Of a stretch of 64,000 bases of DNA, positions 17,701 through 26,600 are shown piece by piece. Every line of letters starts with the position of its first letter. Positions within the stretch are counted from its first letter, which is position 1. The position numbers and the translations under genes are program-made. Source of the stretch: Lachnospiraceae bacterium (GTDB taxonomy: Bacteria; Bacillota; Clostridia; Lachnospirales; Lachnospiraceae); NCBI GenBank assembly GCA_017617005.1, contig JAFZWW010000107.1, positions 1 to 64,000 of the forward strand. Direction: 5' to 3'. The notes beneath the pieces were generated by a model. The model was not told where the DNA came from. It ran no database searches and saw only the letters and a program-made list of their open reading frames with translations.

Positions 17701-19026
17701 ATCAAGGTAAGGGAAAAGCAGGGCAAGACCCATGTGACAAGACCCACCAATATCGAGAAGGTCAAGTTCACGGAGGAGATGAGAAAGAACTACACCATCA
17801 TCTGCCCCCAGATGTCGCCGATACATTTCGACGTGCTCGAGCCCGCATTCAGATCCGCGGGATACGATCTCGTCGTACTTGATGACAGTGACAAGAACGC
17901 TATCGATACCGGACTCAAATATGTAAATAACGATGCATGCTATCCTTCACTTTTAGTAGTCGGACAGCTCATGCAGGCGATCGAATCCGGCAAATACGAT
18001 GTCAACAAGACGGCTCTCATCATCACCCAGACAGGCGGAGGATGCAGGGCTACCAACTATATCGGATTTATCAGAAGGGCGCTCAAGAAAGCCGGACTCG
18101 AGCAGATTCCCGTCATCTCGCTCAACCTCGGCGGAATCGAAGTCAATCCCGGATTCAACATCAATCTCGATATGATCTACAGGCTCGCACTCGGAGCAAC
18201 CTTCGGAGACATCTTTATGAGATGCGTATACCGTATGCGTCCTTACGAGCTCGAAAAGGGTGCGGTAAATGCGGTTCACGAAAAGTGGGTAAAGAAGTGT
18301 CAGGATTTCCTTTCCACTTCAAAGAAGCCCAACTTCCTGAAGTTCCGAAAAATGTGCCGGCAGATGATCGAAGAATTCGATGCCATCCCCATAGATGAAG
18401 ATCTGATCAAACCCAGAGTAGGTATCGTAGGCGAGATCCTCGTAAAGTACTCTCCTTCCGGAAACAACCATCTGGTCGATCTCCTCGAGGCGGAAGGTGC
18501 GGAGGCAGTATCACCCGACCTGATGGATTTCATGCTCTACTGCTTCTACAATCAGGTATATAAAGCTGACGAGCTCGGAATGAGCAAGAAGGCAAAGAGA
18601 TATTGCAATCTCGGCATATGGGCGATTGAAAGTCCCTTGCGCGGTGTATGCACCAAGGCATTCAAAAAGAGTAATCACTTCACTCCGCAGACACCGATCA
18701 AGGAGATCGCAGAACTTGCAAAGCCCATCGTATCCATCGGAAATCAGACAGGTGAAGGATGGTTCCTTACGGGCGAGATGATCGAGCTCATCCATGACGG
18801 TGTTCCGAACATCGTATGCTGCCAGCCCTTCGCATGTCTTCCTAACCACGTTGTCGGCAAGGGAGTCATCAAGGCGATAAGGCACGCACATCCCGGAGCC
18901 AACATCGTCGCCATCGATTACGATCCCGGTGCTTCCGAAGTAAACCAGCTCAACCGAATCAAGCTCATGCTCGAAGCGGCCAAGCGCAAGATACGCGAAA
19001 CAAACTGCGCTTCACCCGAAATATAA
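14743..19026 (+). CDS. Acyl-CoA dehydratase activase, two ATPase domains plus HgdB-like region
   Basis: A 1427-residue member of the 2-hydroxyacyl-CoA dehydratase activator family (HgdC/BadF/BcrA type), which couples ATP hydrolysis to injection of a low-potential electron into a dehydratase or reductase. Two ASKHA ATPase domains are visible: GIDIGSTTVKVAF (16-28) and GIDAGSTTTKIAL (~330). Each keeps the family cysteines: CAGGTGSF (C134) and ARCGVF (C173) in the first, ACSSGCGSF (~453) and TRCTVF (~491) in the second. A Cys cluster CKGCTNAC follows (~617), then a long region related to DUF2229 and the HgdB-like subunit. No separate dehydratase subunits are nearby, so its target is not evident. 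It is the only plus-strand gene, with its own promoter and terminator. Ribosome binding site AGGAG, 12 bases before the ATG. Confidence 0.93.
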   Translation: MAEVLNDKKTDSARLGIDIGSTTVKVAFIDKDNNILFSDYKRHFARIRETLSDLLSDAYKKLGNIDIYPMITGSGGLTLAKHLEVPFTQEVIAVSTSLRTLCPGTDVAIELGGEDAKIIYFENGNAEQRMNGICAGGTGSFIDQMASLLQTDAAGLNKYAESYKSLYTIAARCGVFAKTDIQPLINEGATKEDLAASIFQAVVNQTISGLACGKPIRGHVAFLGGPLHFLPELKKAFIRTLKLDDEHIMNTDNSHLFAAIGSALCTEGENGISLKEMTDKLASPIKMEFEVARMDPLFANEGEYSDFTSRHEKTKVEKGDLKDAKGNLFMGIDAGSTTTKIALVDEDGKLVYSFYSGNDGSPLKTAIRSVTEIKEKLPEGARIARGCSTGYGEALLKSAFLLDDGEVETVAHYTAAAFFDSKVECILDIGGQDMKCIKIKDGTVDSVLLNEACSSGCGSFIETFAKSLDFTVENFAKEALFAPHPIDLGTRCTVFMNSKVKQAQKEGASVADISAGLAYSVIKNALFKVIKVADASELGKNIVVQGGTFYNDAVLRAFETIAQCKAVRPDIAGIMGAFGAALIARDRYEDGYESTMLSLDEIINLEFTTSMTKCKGCTNACRLTINRFTGGRQFISGNRCERGIGGVKNKTGVPNLYDYKLKRLFSYVPLELNEAPRGTVGLPRVLNMYEDYPFWYTFFTKLGYRVVLSPASTRAIYELGIESIPSESECYPAKISHGHIEWLIAQNVNFIFYPALFYERKEFQDAGNHYNCPIVTSYSENIKNNVESITTGKVIFRNPFMNFSSKETIGYALRKEFKELPSAEINAAVDEAWDELARARKDVQIEGEKALKYLEETGKHGIVLAGRPYHTDPEINHGIPDLITSYDIAVLSEDSISHLGKVDRPLIVMDQWMYHSRLYAAASYVRTVDNLDLIQLFSFGCGLDAVTTDQVNDILSGSDKIYTCLKIDEVNNLGAARIRIRSLISAIKVREKQGKTHVTRPTNIEKVKFTEEMRKNYTIICPQMSPIHFDVLEPAFRSAGYDLVVLDDSDKNAIDTGLKYVNNDACYPSLLVVGQLMQAIESGKYDVNKTALIITQTGGGCRATNYIGFIRRALKKAGLEQIPVISLNLGGIEVNPGFNINLDMIYRLALGATFGDIFMRCVYRMRPYELEKGAVNAVHEKWVKKCQDFLSTSKKPNFLKFRKMCRQMIEEFDAIPIDEDLIKPRVGIVGEILVKYSPSGNNHLVDLLEAEGAEAVSPDLMDFMLYCFYNQVYKADELGMSKKAKRYCNLGIWAIESPLRGVCTKAFKKSNHFTPQTPIKEIAELAKPIVSIGNQTGEGWFLTGEMIELIHDGVPNIVCCQPFACLPNHVVGKGVIKAIRHAHPGANIVAIDYDPGASEVNQLNRIKLMLEAAKRKIRETNCASPEI

Positions 19027-19030
19027 AACA

Positions 19031-19066
19031 AACCCCGCAGGCTGACCTGCGGGGTTGATTTTTTTT
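19031..19066 (+). terminator. Intrinsic terminator of the activase gene
   Basis: AACCCCGCAGG pairs perfectly with CCTGCGGGGTT around CTGA and is followed by GA and eight T. It begins five bases after the stop codon. Confidence 0.95.
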
Positions 19067-19077
19067 GTAATCATACC

Positions 19078-19225
19078 GCCTTATGCTTTGATTGTTTCGA
19101 CGCGCACCCGCTTCCGCTTCTGTCGCGCTCGTAGCGGTACTAGATTCGAACTACGCTGACGCTTGTTCTCATCAAGTGCCGACGGCGCTCTAGAGTGCGC
19201 TTACAAAACAATCAAATCCTAAGGC
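19078..19225. repeat. 148-bp palindromic intergenic element A
   Basis: The ends 19078-19097 and 19206-19225 are inverted repeats (18 of 20 match, sharing TTTGATTGTTT). Inside them GCGCAC (19102-19107) pairs with GTGCGC (19195-19200), and CGTAG (19130-19134) with CTACG (19151-19155). No reading frame is convincing. It lies between two convergent genes and could fold into one long branched stem on either strand. It could be a miniature mobile palindrome or a two-way transcription barrier. Confidence 0.6.
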
Positions 19226-19239
19226 TGTTTATGGTTAGC

Positions 19240-21603
19240 TTAATCTATACGTATGTCAGTAATGGCGACCTGGTCTCCGGTGATGCACATATAGACCTTG
19301 CCGGGATCTTCAGGGAATGTTGTCGTGTTCTCGACGTATATTCCGAGAGTCTCGGATGTGATCGTCACATACCTGCTCCTGCGTGAGAATGAAACGGCGT
19401 ATTCGAGGCCCTTTTTGTTTGCTTCCTTCCACGCATCCCATCCCGGGAATTCCGATGACTTCTTCATCACGAACCGGTTGGTTATCTTCTCATCTTCCTT
19501 CTCACATTCTCCGTTGAGCTTAATGAGTGCATATTCGCGGTAACCCTCTCCGTTCATCCTGCCGTCCTTCGATGTGTACAGGACTATATACGGACAATGC
19601 CATACAAGGTTGGATCCCGGAAGCGACATCGAGTGGAACCTGCACAGAGTTTTCTCTGTTATCTCTACACCATTACTTGCCGCGGAAAGGGGACGGTCGA
19701 CCTGGACATTGGGAATATCGGATTCGATCCTTCCGATATAGCTCTTAACTTCCTCGATCCTTTCGATCTCTCCTTCCTGAGTCTTCTCTTCAGATATCTC
19801 TTCTTTTATCTCGGTGATCTCACAGTTTTCACCGGTAAGAGAGATATAGAATGCTTTCGAACTGTCGGGAAGAACGATCGTATATTCGAACGAACCTTTT
19901 TCACTCTCAAGTATAAGCTTTACGTGATCTTCGTACTTGTCTGCACGTATCAGATATTCTCCGGATGAGATTCCGTCCTCAGATACAGCCCCTTCTCCGG
20001 TCTTCTTTATGGTTCTTGCTTCGGTCACGATGAAGTGATCGTCAAACCATAATTCACCGTACTCGATGTAATGATATTCCTCGATAGATCTTGCGTTATC
20101 GTGAACACGCTTATCATACGAATCGAAAAGAATGAGCGAAGGTGCGGAGTGTTTGTCTTTCTGCTCCGAACATTTAAAGGAAACCTTTACCTTGTTATGG
20201 TTTACGCGGATTCCGGATGTAAAGGCATCACGGTATTTTCCGCAGCTCAGGCTTTCTTCGACAGCGGAATCGGACGTTCCGTGCTGATGCGTGCCCGTAC
20301 CCTTTTCCGAATCAATTATGCTGACCATATCCCTTGCGAATGCCGGATCATAGAGAAGTCCGGAATTTTTGATAAATTCTTCCCTTACTATCTGCACGGG
20401 TATGGGATTATGCTCCCTGGTGGTGCCGGTGAGGTCTACGTAGCTTTCCGCAACCGCAATGATCCTGGCAACTTCCGGAATGTCTTCTCCCTTAAGTCCT
20501 TCCGGATAACCGCTTCCGTCATATTTTTCCATGCAGTATTTTGCCGCATCGGAAAGTTTGGGATTCTCAGAGACATTCCCCAGCAGCTTACTTCCGCCGA
20601 TTCGTTTGTCGCGGACGATCTTCTCCTCTTCCTCGGTAAGTCTTCCCGATTTGGACAGCAGGGATTCCGGTATCGATAATTCACCGATGTTATGGAAAAG
20701 AGCCGCGTAATAGATATCATTACATTCTTTTTCGCTCTTTCCGGAAAGCTCTGCTATCTTTTTGGAATATTCCGCAACAAGAGCGGACTTTCCTTCCGTA
20801 TAACGGTCCCTGGAATCGACACTGCCCATGATCGCAAGGGATGTCTGTTCAAGGAGTTTTTTGGATGCCCTGCTCTCCTTGATCAGCTCCGCCATCTCAT
20901 CGGTAAATGTACGCTCAACCCTGTCGTTTATATCAACGTATGTGAAGATATAAAGGATCACGGACGCAAGGGTGATCGCCATATTCGCAAGCGAAATACC
21001 GACAACGAACATCTGAAGCATTCCGGCGATTATCGGAAACAGAATGTAATGTACAAGGGATCTGTAGATATGTCTGCTGAAAACATTCTTGTATTCCCTG
21101 ATGACCGTATACTGGATCACCGTGCAGACAACCGGAACGGCATAACAGAATACAAATCCCGGTCCTCTGTGGTAATAGTTATTTTCATCAAAGTAATAAT
21201 AGAATCCGTTGAAATGATATATGGCTACAAGGATCATTCCTATGACGGTCGCGTAATTGACACAGGGAACCCTGAACGGCAGCGACTTCGATCCGCCTTC
21301 ATTTTCGATGAGGTCCGTAATATACAGGTTCAGGTTAAGCACCACCATGGGAGTCAGAAAGAATACAAGGAAGGTACTGAACCTTTCCATGTAATAGGCG
21401 GTCTCACTCGTATCCCCGGCATAGATATATGTCGAACGATCGAAAATGAGAAGGAACATTGCCGTCACTTCCATCAGGATAAGGATCCATTTTCTTTTTC
21501 GAGAAAGCGAATTGGAAAAGAACAGAAGCACGGCCGTCATGCCGCATATTCCGCTCAGCCACATCATGATATTCAATTGATTGGCAACTATAAGATCGTA
21601 CAT
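19240..21603 (-). CDS. Membrane protein with degenerate HD-GYP domain and duplicated C-terminal domain
   Basis: A 787-residue protein. Residues 1-225 hold about seven hydrophobic helices, similar to the membrane sensors in front of GGDEF domains. Residues ~250-400 align with HD-GYP cyclic-di-GMP phosphodiesterases, but metal ligands are altered: the first His is Lys (EGKS, ~272), HD is HN (304-305), the following Lys is Glu, and HHE is CME (357-359), although GSGYPEGL remains. It is therefore probably not a phosphodiesterase and may bind rather than cut the messenger. Residues ~440-787 look like two beta-rich repeats, each ending in a similar phrase (FYISLTGENCEITEI and VYMCITGDQVAITDI); I do not know this domain. 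Last gene of the signalling operon; AAGGA precedes its ATG. Confidence 0.85.
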   Translation of the reverse strand: MYDLIVANQLNIMMWLSGICGMTAVLLFFSNSLSRKRKWILILMEVTAMFLLIFDRSTYIYAGDTSETAYYMERFSTFLVFFLTPMVVLNLNLYITDLIENEGGSKSLPFRVPCVNYATVIGMILVAIYHFNGFYYYFDENNYYHRGPGFVFCYAVPVVCTVIQYTVIREYKNVFSRHIYRSLVHYILFPIIAGMLQMFVVGISLANMAITLASVILYIFTYVDINDRVERTFTDEMAELIKESRASKKLLEQTSLAIMGSVDSRDRYTEGKSALVAEYSKKIAELSGKSEKECNDIYYAALFHNIGELSIPESLLSKSGRLTEEEEKIVRDKRIGGSKLLGNVSENPKLSDAAKYCMEKYDGSGYPEGLKGEDIPEVARIIAVAESYVDLTGTTREHNPIPVQIVREEFIKNSGLLYDPAFARDMVSIIDSEKGTGTHQHGTSDSAVEESLSCGKYRDAFTSGIRVNHNKVKVSFKCSEQKDKHSAPSLILFDSYDKRVHDNARSIEEYHYIEYGELWFDDHFIVTEARTIKKTGEGAVSEDGISSGEYLIRADKYEDHVKLILESEKGSFEYTIVLPDSSKAFYISLTGENCEITEIKEEISEEKTQEGEIERIEEVKSYIGRIESDIPNVQVDRPLSAASNGVEITEKTLCRFHSMSLPGSNLVWHCPYIVLYTSKDGRMNGEGYREYALIKLNGECEKEDEKITNRFVMKKSSEFPGWDAWKEANKKGLEYAVSFSRRSRYVTITSETLGIYVENTTTFPEDPGKVYMCITGDQVAITDIRID

Positions 21604-21612
21604 TCGGATTCC

Positions 21613-22374
21613 TTATTTATGGAGCACAAAATATTCGTTAAGTTTCTCGAGCAGTTCCGCCTTCTGTATATTCTTGAGAAAATATCCTTCCGGACGGAGC
21701 GAGACCACCTGCATTACACTTTCCTTATCTCCTTTTCCGGTAAGGAACATAACGGGGATTGATTTGGTCTCTTCATCGTTACGGAGCATTTCAAGAACCT
21801 GCGGTCCGCTGGTGATGGGCATCTCGTGATCGAGCAGTATCAGATCGACCTTGTTCTTGCCCAGCCATTTGATCGCCTGAAGTCCGGAATTGGCCATATA
21901 AACCTTGTAGGTTCCCCTGAGCCATTCCCTTACCAGTCCAAGATATCCGGGATCGTCGTCCACGATCAGGATGCTCTTTCTGAACTCGCCCGAATCCAGC
22001 TTGTTGAGGTATTCGGTTATTGATTTAACGAAAGATTCATTATCAACCGGACGGTAAAAAGTAGAACCGATAAGATCTCCCGGCATATGATCCGTGACAT
22101 ATGCAACGTCGGCATGATCACCTAAAACGGATAGCCTTATGTCTTTTTCCTCAAGCTGATCCTTAAGGTAATGAAGAACATCCTTGGGAGGCTGGTAACC
22201 GTCTTCCATAAAAAGAACCACAAGCGAAGTGTTGTCATTAAAGGCAGGGTTGATGCTGTTTACATCAAACGGAACAAATGTGCATTCAATACCCGCATCT
22301 TTGATCTTCTTAAGGAGAACCCTTACTATGAATGATTCTTTTTCACCGGTAAGGATCATATTGGACCTACTCAT
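21613..22374 (-). CDS. Response regulator with pseudo-receiver and receiver domains
   Basis: A 253-residue protein without DNA-binding or enzymatic output domain. Residues ~1-125 have the alternating pattern of a receiver fold but no phosphoacceptor Asp in the normal place, so they look like a pseudo-receiver. Residues ~130-253 are a good receiver: acidic pair in [12 protein letters not shown], phosphoacceptor Asp in LILLDHEMP (~181), Thr in MFLTGKGD and Lys in GYFLKN. Its start overlaps the hybrid kinase stop by four bases (ATGA), and the degenerate HD-GYP gene follows after 9 bases, so it probably relays phosphate from that kinase to a protein partner. Confidence 0.9.
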   Translation of the reverse strand: MSRSNMILTGEKESFIVRVLLKKIKDAGIECTFVPFDVNSINPAFNDNTSLVVLFMEDGYQPPKDVLHYLKDQLEEKDIRLSVLGDHADVAYVTDHMPGDLIGSTFYRPVDNESFVKSITEYLNKLDSGEFRKSILIVDDDPGYLGLVREWLRGTYKVYMANSGLQAIKWLGKNKVDLILLDHEMPITSGPQVLEMLRNDEETKSIPVMFLTGKGDKESVMQVVSLRPEGYFLKNIQKAELLEKLNEYFVLHK

Positions 22375-25300
22375 ATAAGTTCCTCCATCTTATCCCAGTC
22401 AAATGTTTTGAGAAGCAGCGAAAGCTGTTCGATCTTTTCTTTGTCTTCCGGGGGTAGCTTGTACTTCTGCAGATCTCCGATTATCATCTCGACGGAATCG
22501 TAATCCATCTGCGGGACAACTTCCCTGAGTGCTTCGTAAGCGCCCCTCAGTTCATCTTCGGGGATCGGCTCTTTACCCTCGTCATCATCTTCTTTCTTAA
22601 GTCTCGAGAGCTTATCCTTATAGGCTGAGTAATCCTCGATAAGCTTTCCGGTATTATCCTTGATGAATGAAATATCCTGCTTGTTTCCTGCTTCTTCAAG
22701 ACTGTAGCAGAGTTCGGATAATCCTGTCGCTCCGATTATCCTTGCGGAAGTCTTGAGCGCGTGCACCTTGATCGTAAAGAGTCTTATATTCTCACTGTCA
22801 AAGGAATCCCTTATCACTTTCAGATTTCCGTCGATAGTATCGTAGAAGAGATTGAGCGAGAATATGTACTGCGATATACCGCCGGAGTTTTTGATGCCTT
22901 CTTCAGCATCAATGCCTTCGGTCTCGTAGATCCATTTCATTTCCTCAGGCATCTCGGTGAGTTCTTCAATGTATTCATTCTTTTCGGCCTTCATCATCAT
23001 TTCCTCGGGGATATGACGCATGATGGTCTTTTCAAGAGTCTCACTGTCTATCGGCTTGGACAGATAGCCGTTGAAGCCCTTCGACTTGTAGAAGTCCTCA
23101 CCTGCGGTTGCGTTTGCGGTAAGGGCATATACCGGAAGATCCGGATCGGTCTCCCTTATCTTCTCAAGCGTTTCTAATCCGTCCATTCCGGGCATCATAT
23201 GGTCGAGAAGAACGACATTGAACTTGGTCGTCCTGATCTTCTCAAGGCATTCTTCCCCGCTCTCCGCCGTGGTAACGAATACCTTGGTTGGTCTGAGCAG
23301 ACCGCGGATGACGCTAAGGTTCATCGGATTGTCATCAACAACAAGAACATCCGCATCGGGTGCGACGAACTGTGCGACATAAGGGCCCTTTGCACCGGTG
23401 TCTTCGCGCTCGGTAAAGATACCGATAGGTTTTTCGTCAACGATCTTCTGAGAAACGGTGAAGATGAATTCGGAACCCTGTCCGTACTTGCTCTCAACTG
23501 TCAGATCACCGCCGAGAAGCTGTGCAAAACGCTTGGATATATCCAGTCCGAGTCCTGTTCCCTGGATACCCGAATTCTTTTCCTCATCAAGTCTTTCATA
23601 AGCTGTGAAGAGCTTGTCCATATCCTCTTCTTTTATGCCTATACCGGTATCCTTGACGGAGAATCTTAGTCCGGCTTCGTCATCGGTCCTTGATTCGAGC
23701 GATACGTTAAGTGAAAAACCGCCGTGCTCGGTGTACTTGACTGCATTTGTGAGAAGATTCAGGACTATCTGCTTGATCTTGCCGGCATCACCGTAAAGCC
23801 TTGTCGGAAGGATCTCATCAATGCATACGTCAAAAGATAGTTCCTTCTCGATACTCCTTACACGGATCATGGAAACTATCGAGCGGAGAAGATCCTGAAC
23901 ATCATATTCAAGTTCAACGGGATGCATCTTGCCGGATTCTATCTTGGACATATCGAGCAGATCGTTGATCAGTCCGAGCAGCGATTCCGATGCATTCCTT
24001 ATATCAAGCGCATAATTTACGACATTGAGGAAATAATTCTTGGGCACACCTGCAGCATCTTCCCTGAGTATCATCTCATCCATACCCATTATGGTATTGA
24101 TGGGAGTCCTTATCTCATGGCTCATATTCGCAAGGAAACGGCTCTTTGCTGAATTGGCCCTTTCAGCTTCATCCTTGGCATTCCTGATCTCGTCATACTG
24201 CCTGCTTATGAGAGTGATCTTGATGACTCTCCATACGATGAATCCCGATATTACCGCGAGCAGTGCAAGGAAAAGAATTCTTACAATGAGCAGTTCGACA
24301 AGACGGGGCTTTTTGACTATCTCAAATGTCTCCTCCATGCGGACACGTTTGGTCCTGCTGTCGAGGATCTGAATATGCAGCGTATAATTTCCATACTTAA
24401 GTCTCGTATACTCAAGCGGTGTTATAGAGTTTCTCGGTGCCGTTATTCCGTCGTCCCCTGCTCCTTCGAGATATACGTGCACCAAGGGATTCGTCATCGA
24501 ATAATCCATTACCGATGTAGTGATAACGATACGTCCTTCGGATGCGGGTATGGTGTATTTTCCGTTATCATCGGGAATGACCTTCTCGTCATCACAATAG
24601 ATCGATGCCAGTGCAACCTTGATATCGACATCACCGTGATAGAAGTTATTGATATTGACGCAGCTTACACCGTCCCTTCCGGAAATGTACAGATTACCGT
24701 GTCCGTCAAGGGCACTGTATGAATTACTTGTGGGAGTTGATGTCAGTCCGTTTGCATTGGTATAAAGATCGTATTCCCTGACATCGTCATTCAGCATATC
24801 GTCGATCTTCACACAATAGACACCGTACGATGAAAGGATCCATGCATCGTCCTTATCATCAAAGTACATGTCGTAGTTATTGTTATAAGGGAACGATGTT
24901 ACCTCATGTATTCGTCCGTCCCTTATGAACTCTATGGAGTTGGAGGTGACGATCCAGTAAACATCCCTCTTCTCATCATGGATGATCCTCATGATGACAT
25001 CGCTTGTAAGACCGTCCTCACGGCCGAGCTTCACCACATGATCCTGCGCGATCTCATATATGCCGTCACCGTCGGTTCCGACATACACCAGTCCGAAATT
25101 GCCTTCGGCAACGGTAAGAAAAACGGTGTTCTTGACATCATCGGATGCACCGACGACTCTTGTAACCCTGAAATTGTCAATGCATGCAAGTCCGCCGTTT
25201 GAGCCGATGAGCAGGCTTCCGTCCGATGCCTCGACTACACACCTGATCTCATTGCTGGGCAATCCGTCGTCGGTGGTGAAGTTCCTTATCTCACCTGCAG

Positions 25301-26600
25301 CAGTCTGTACTACGACACCGAGATCATGGTTATAGACGGCGATCCAGAGATTTCCTTTCGAATCCGGAGTGATGCACCTGATCCTGGCATCACCGATGTA
25401 TTCCGTAAGTTCATTCTCCACGGGATGATTATTCCTGTCGAGAACAAAGAGTCCGTTTCCGGTACCGATATATAAGAACCCTTTATAGAAACCGGTCGCA
25501 TTGACCACAAGACCGTCAATCCCGGCTTCTTTAGTGATATTTACAAAGTTATTGGTGACAACCTTCATAACTCCGAGCGTAGATGAAGCGTACCAGAGAT
25601 TGCCCTGATAATCTGCGGTCATCATTTCGATCGCATTATCCATCGGAAGATCGTCAAGTGCATGGAAATCGTCCTTATCGTCAAAATATCCGCTGAGATT
25701 CTGTGAGGTGACCCAGAGTCTTCCGCATGCGTAGGTGATCCACTGAATATTTGATAAAGGATCGGCACTCAGCGCTTTCATTTTGGAAGATGAGTCTCCA
25801 AAAGTGCCGTGATATACAATACCTTTATTGGTTCCCAGATAAAGACTGCCTTCCTTCGAAGGATCGGCCATTATAGAAGTGATCTTATCGAAGCCTTTGT
25901 CTTCCCCGATAAATGCCTCCGTAACCTTGCATTCCTCTACCGAAAAAAGAATACCGCTCTTGGTTATGCCGTAAACCTTTCCGGACAGATCCGCGGACAT
26001 ATTGAGGATGGTCTCCTCGTTCAGATTGTCACAGTCGATCACATGAAGCGTAAGCGAATCATCTATATAAGCAAGGCCTGCGGTTGTTCCGATGATGATA
26101 TTTCCCTGTTCATCCTCTTCAAAGCATCTGATCGATGAAGAAACGAGGCCTTCCTTATAGGTGAAATGTACGGTCTCTTCACCGTCGATGACCACTACAC
26201 CGTTGTCATTGGTCGCAACCCAGATACGGCCCTTTGAATCTTCAAAGAGTCCTCTTCCGCTGGTCAGACCGCCCGATGTATCCATACGGGTGAAATTGGA
26301 ACCGTCATATCTTATGATCCCGCTGTAGCTTCCTATCCAGATATATCCGTCCGAAGAAGTAAGGATATAATTGGCATCGGATGTAGGAAGGCCGCACGAC
26401 GCATCATAGATCTGGGATGAATATCCCGCACCGTTTATCTGACCCGATGCGGAATAGCCGCCACCGGTAAGATGGGACAGATGAACCGGATCAGCCTTGA
26501 CGCTCACGGAAAATACGCATACGGAAAGGGCTATAAATGCGGCCGTAACCAATGCGATGATCCTTTTTATATTTGATTGTTTAATTTCATGCTTAAGCAT
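22371..26600 (-). CDS. Hybrid sensor histidine kinase with beta-propeller sensor (reg_prop), receiver and HPt domains
   Basis: A 1409-residue one-component phosphorelay of the HTCS-like type. A signal anchor (about 13-35) precedes an extracellular double beta-propeller made of two-component-regulator repeats (about 60-690; repeated patterns such as [16 protein letters not shown] and [15 protein letters not shown]), then a Y_Y_Y domain, and a membrane helix (~767-790). The cytosolic part has a HisKA domain (SHEIRTP, His ~828), an ATPase domain ([22 protein letters not shown]), a receiver ([11 protein letters not shown], Asp ~1130) and an HPt domain ([13 protein letters not shown], His ~1278). 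Such propeller kinases usually sense polysaccharide fragments, but no ligand can be read here. It overlaps the HD-GYP gene upstream by 8 bases and the response regulator by 4. Confidence 0.95.
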   Translation of the reverse strand: MLKHEIKQSNIKRIIALVTAAFIALSVCVFSVSVKADPVHLSHLTGGGYSASGQINGAGYSSQIYDASCGLPTSDANYILTSSDGYIWIGSYSGIIRYDGSNFTRMDTSGGLTSGRGLFEDSKGRIWVATNDNGVVVIDGEETVHFTYKEGLVSSSIRCFEEDEQGNIIIGTTAGLAYIDDSLTLHVIDCDNLNEETILNMSADLSGKVYGITKSGILFSVEECKVTEAFIGEDKGFDKITSIMADPSKEGSLYLGTNKGIVYHGTFGDSSSKMKALSADPLSNIQWITYACGRLWVTSQNLSGYFDDKDDFHALDDLPMDNAIEMMTADYQGNLWYASSTLGVMKVVTNNFVNITKEAGIDGLVVNATGFYKGFLYIGTGNGLFVLDRNNHPVENELTEYIGDARIRCITPDSKGNLWIAVYNHDLGVVVQTAAGEIRNFTTDDGLPSNEIRCVVEASDGSLLIGSNGGLACIDNFRVTRVVGASDDVKNTVFLTVAEGNFGLVYVGTDGDGIYEIAQDHVVKLGREDGLTSDVIMRIIHDEKRDVYWIVTSNSIEFIRDGRIHEVTSFPYNNNYDMYFDDKDDAWILSSYGVYCVKIDDMLNDDVREYDLYTNANGLTSTPTSNSYSALDGHGNLYISGRDGVSCVNINNFYHGDVDIKVALASIYCDDEKVIPDDNGKYTIPASEGRIVITTSVMDYSMTNPLVHVYLEGAGDDGITAPRNSITPLEYTRLKYGNYTLHIQILDSRTKRVRMEETFEIVKKPRLVELLIVRILFLALLAVISGFIVWRVIKITLISRQYDEIRNAKDEAERANSAKSRFLANMSHEIRTPINTIMGMDEMILREDAAGVPKNYFLNVVNYALDIRNASESLLGLINDLLDMSKIESGKMHPVELEYDVQDLLRSIVSMIRVRSIEKELSFDVCIDEILPTRLYGDAGKIKQIVLNLLTNAVKYTEHGGFSLNVSLESRTDDEAGLRFSVKDTGIGIKEEDMDKLFTAYERLDEEKNSGIQGTGLGLDISKRFAQLLGGDLTVESKYGQGSEFIFTVSQKIVDEKPIGIFTEREDTGAKGPYVAQFVAPDADVLVVDDNPMNLSVIRGLLRPTKVFVTTAESGEECLEKIRTTKFNVVLLDHMMPGMDGLETLEKIRETDPDLPVYALTANATAGEDFYKSKGFNGYLSKPIDSETLEKTIMRHIPEEMMMKAEKNEYIEELTEMPEEMKWIYETEGIDAEEGIKNSGGISQYIFSLNLFYDTIDGNLKVIRDSFDSENIRLFTIKVHALKTSARIIGATGLSELCYSLEEAGNKQDISFIKDNTGKLIEDYSAYKDKLSRLKKEDDDEGKEPIPEDELRGAYEALREVVPQMDYDSVEMIIGDLQKYKLPPEDKEKIEQLSLLLKTFDWDKMEELI

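Noticed and set aside
19121..19165. tRNA-like look (GGTACTAGATTCGAACTACG) in element A
   Set aside because: The TTCGAA resembles a T-loop but no acceptor stem, anticodon arm or D arm can be built around it.
20692..21762. Open frame of 356 codons on the plus strand inside the degenerate HD-GYP gene
   Set aside because: Antisense shadow: composition is rich in His, Arg and Lys without hydrophobic core pattern, and the opposite strand has a coherent seven-helix plus HD-GYP protein.
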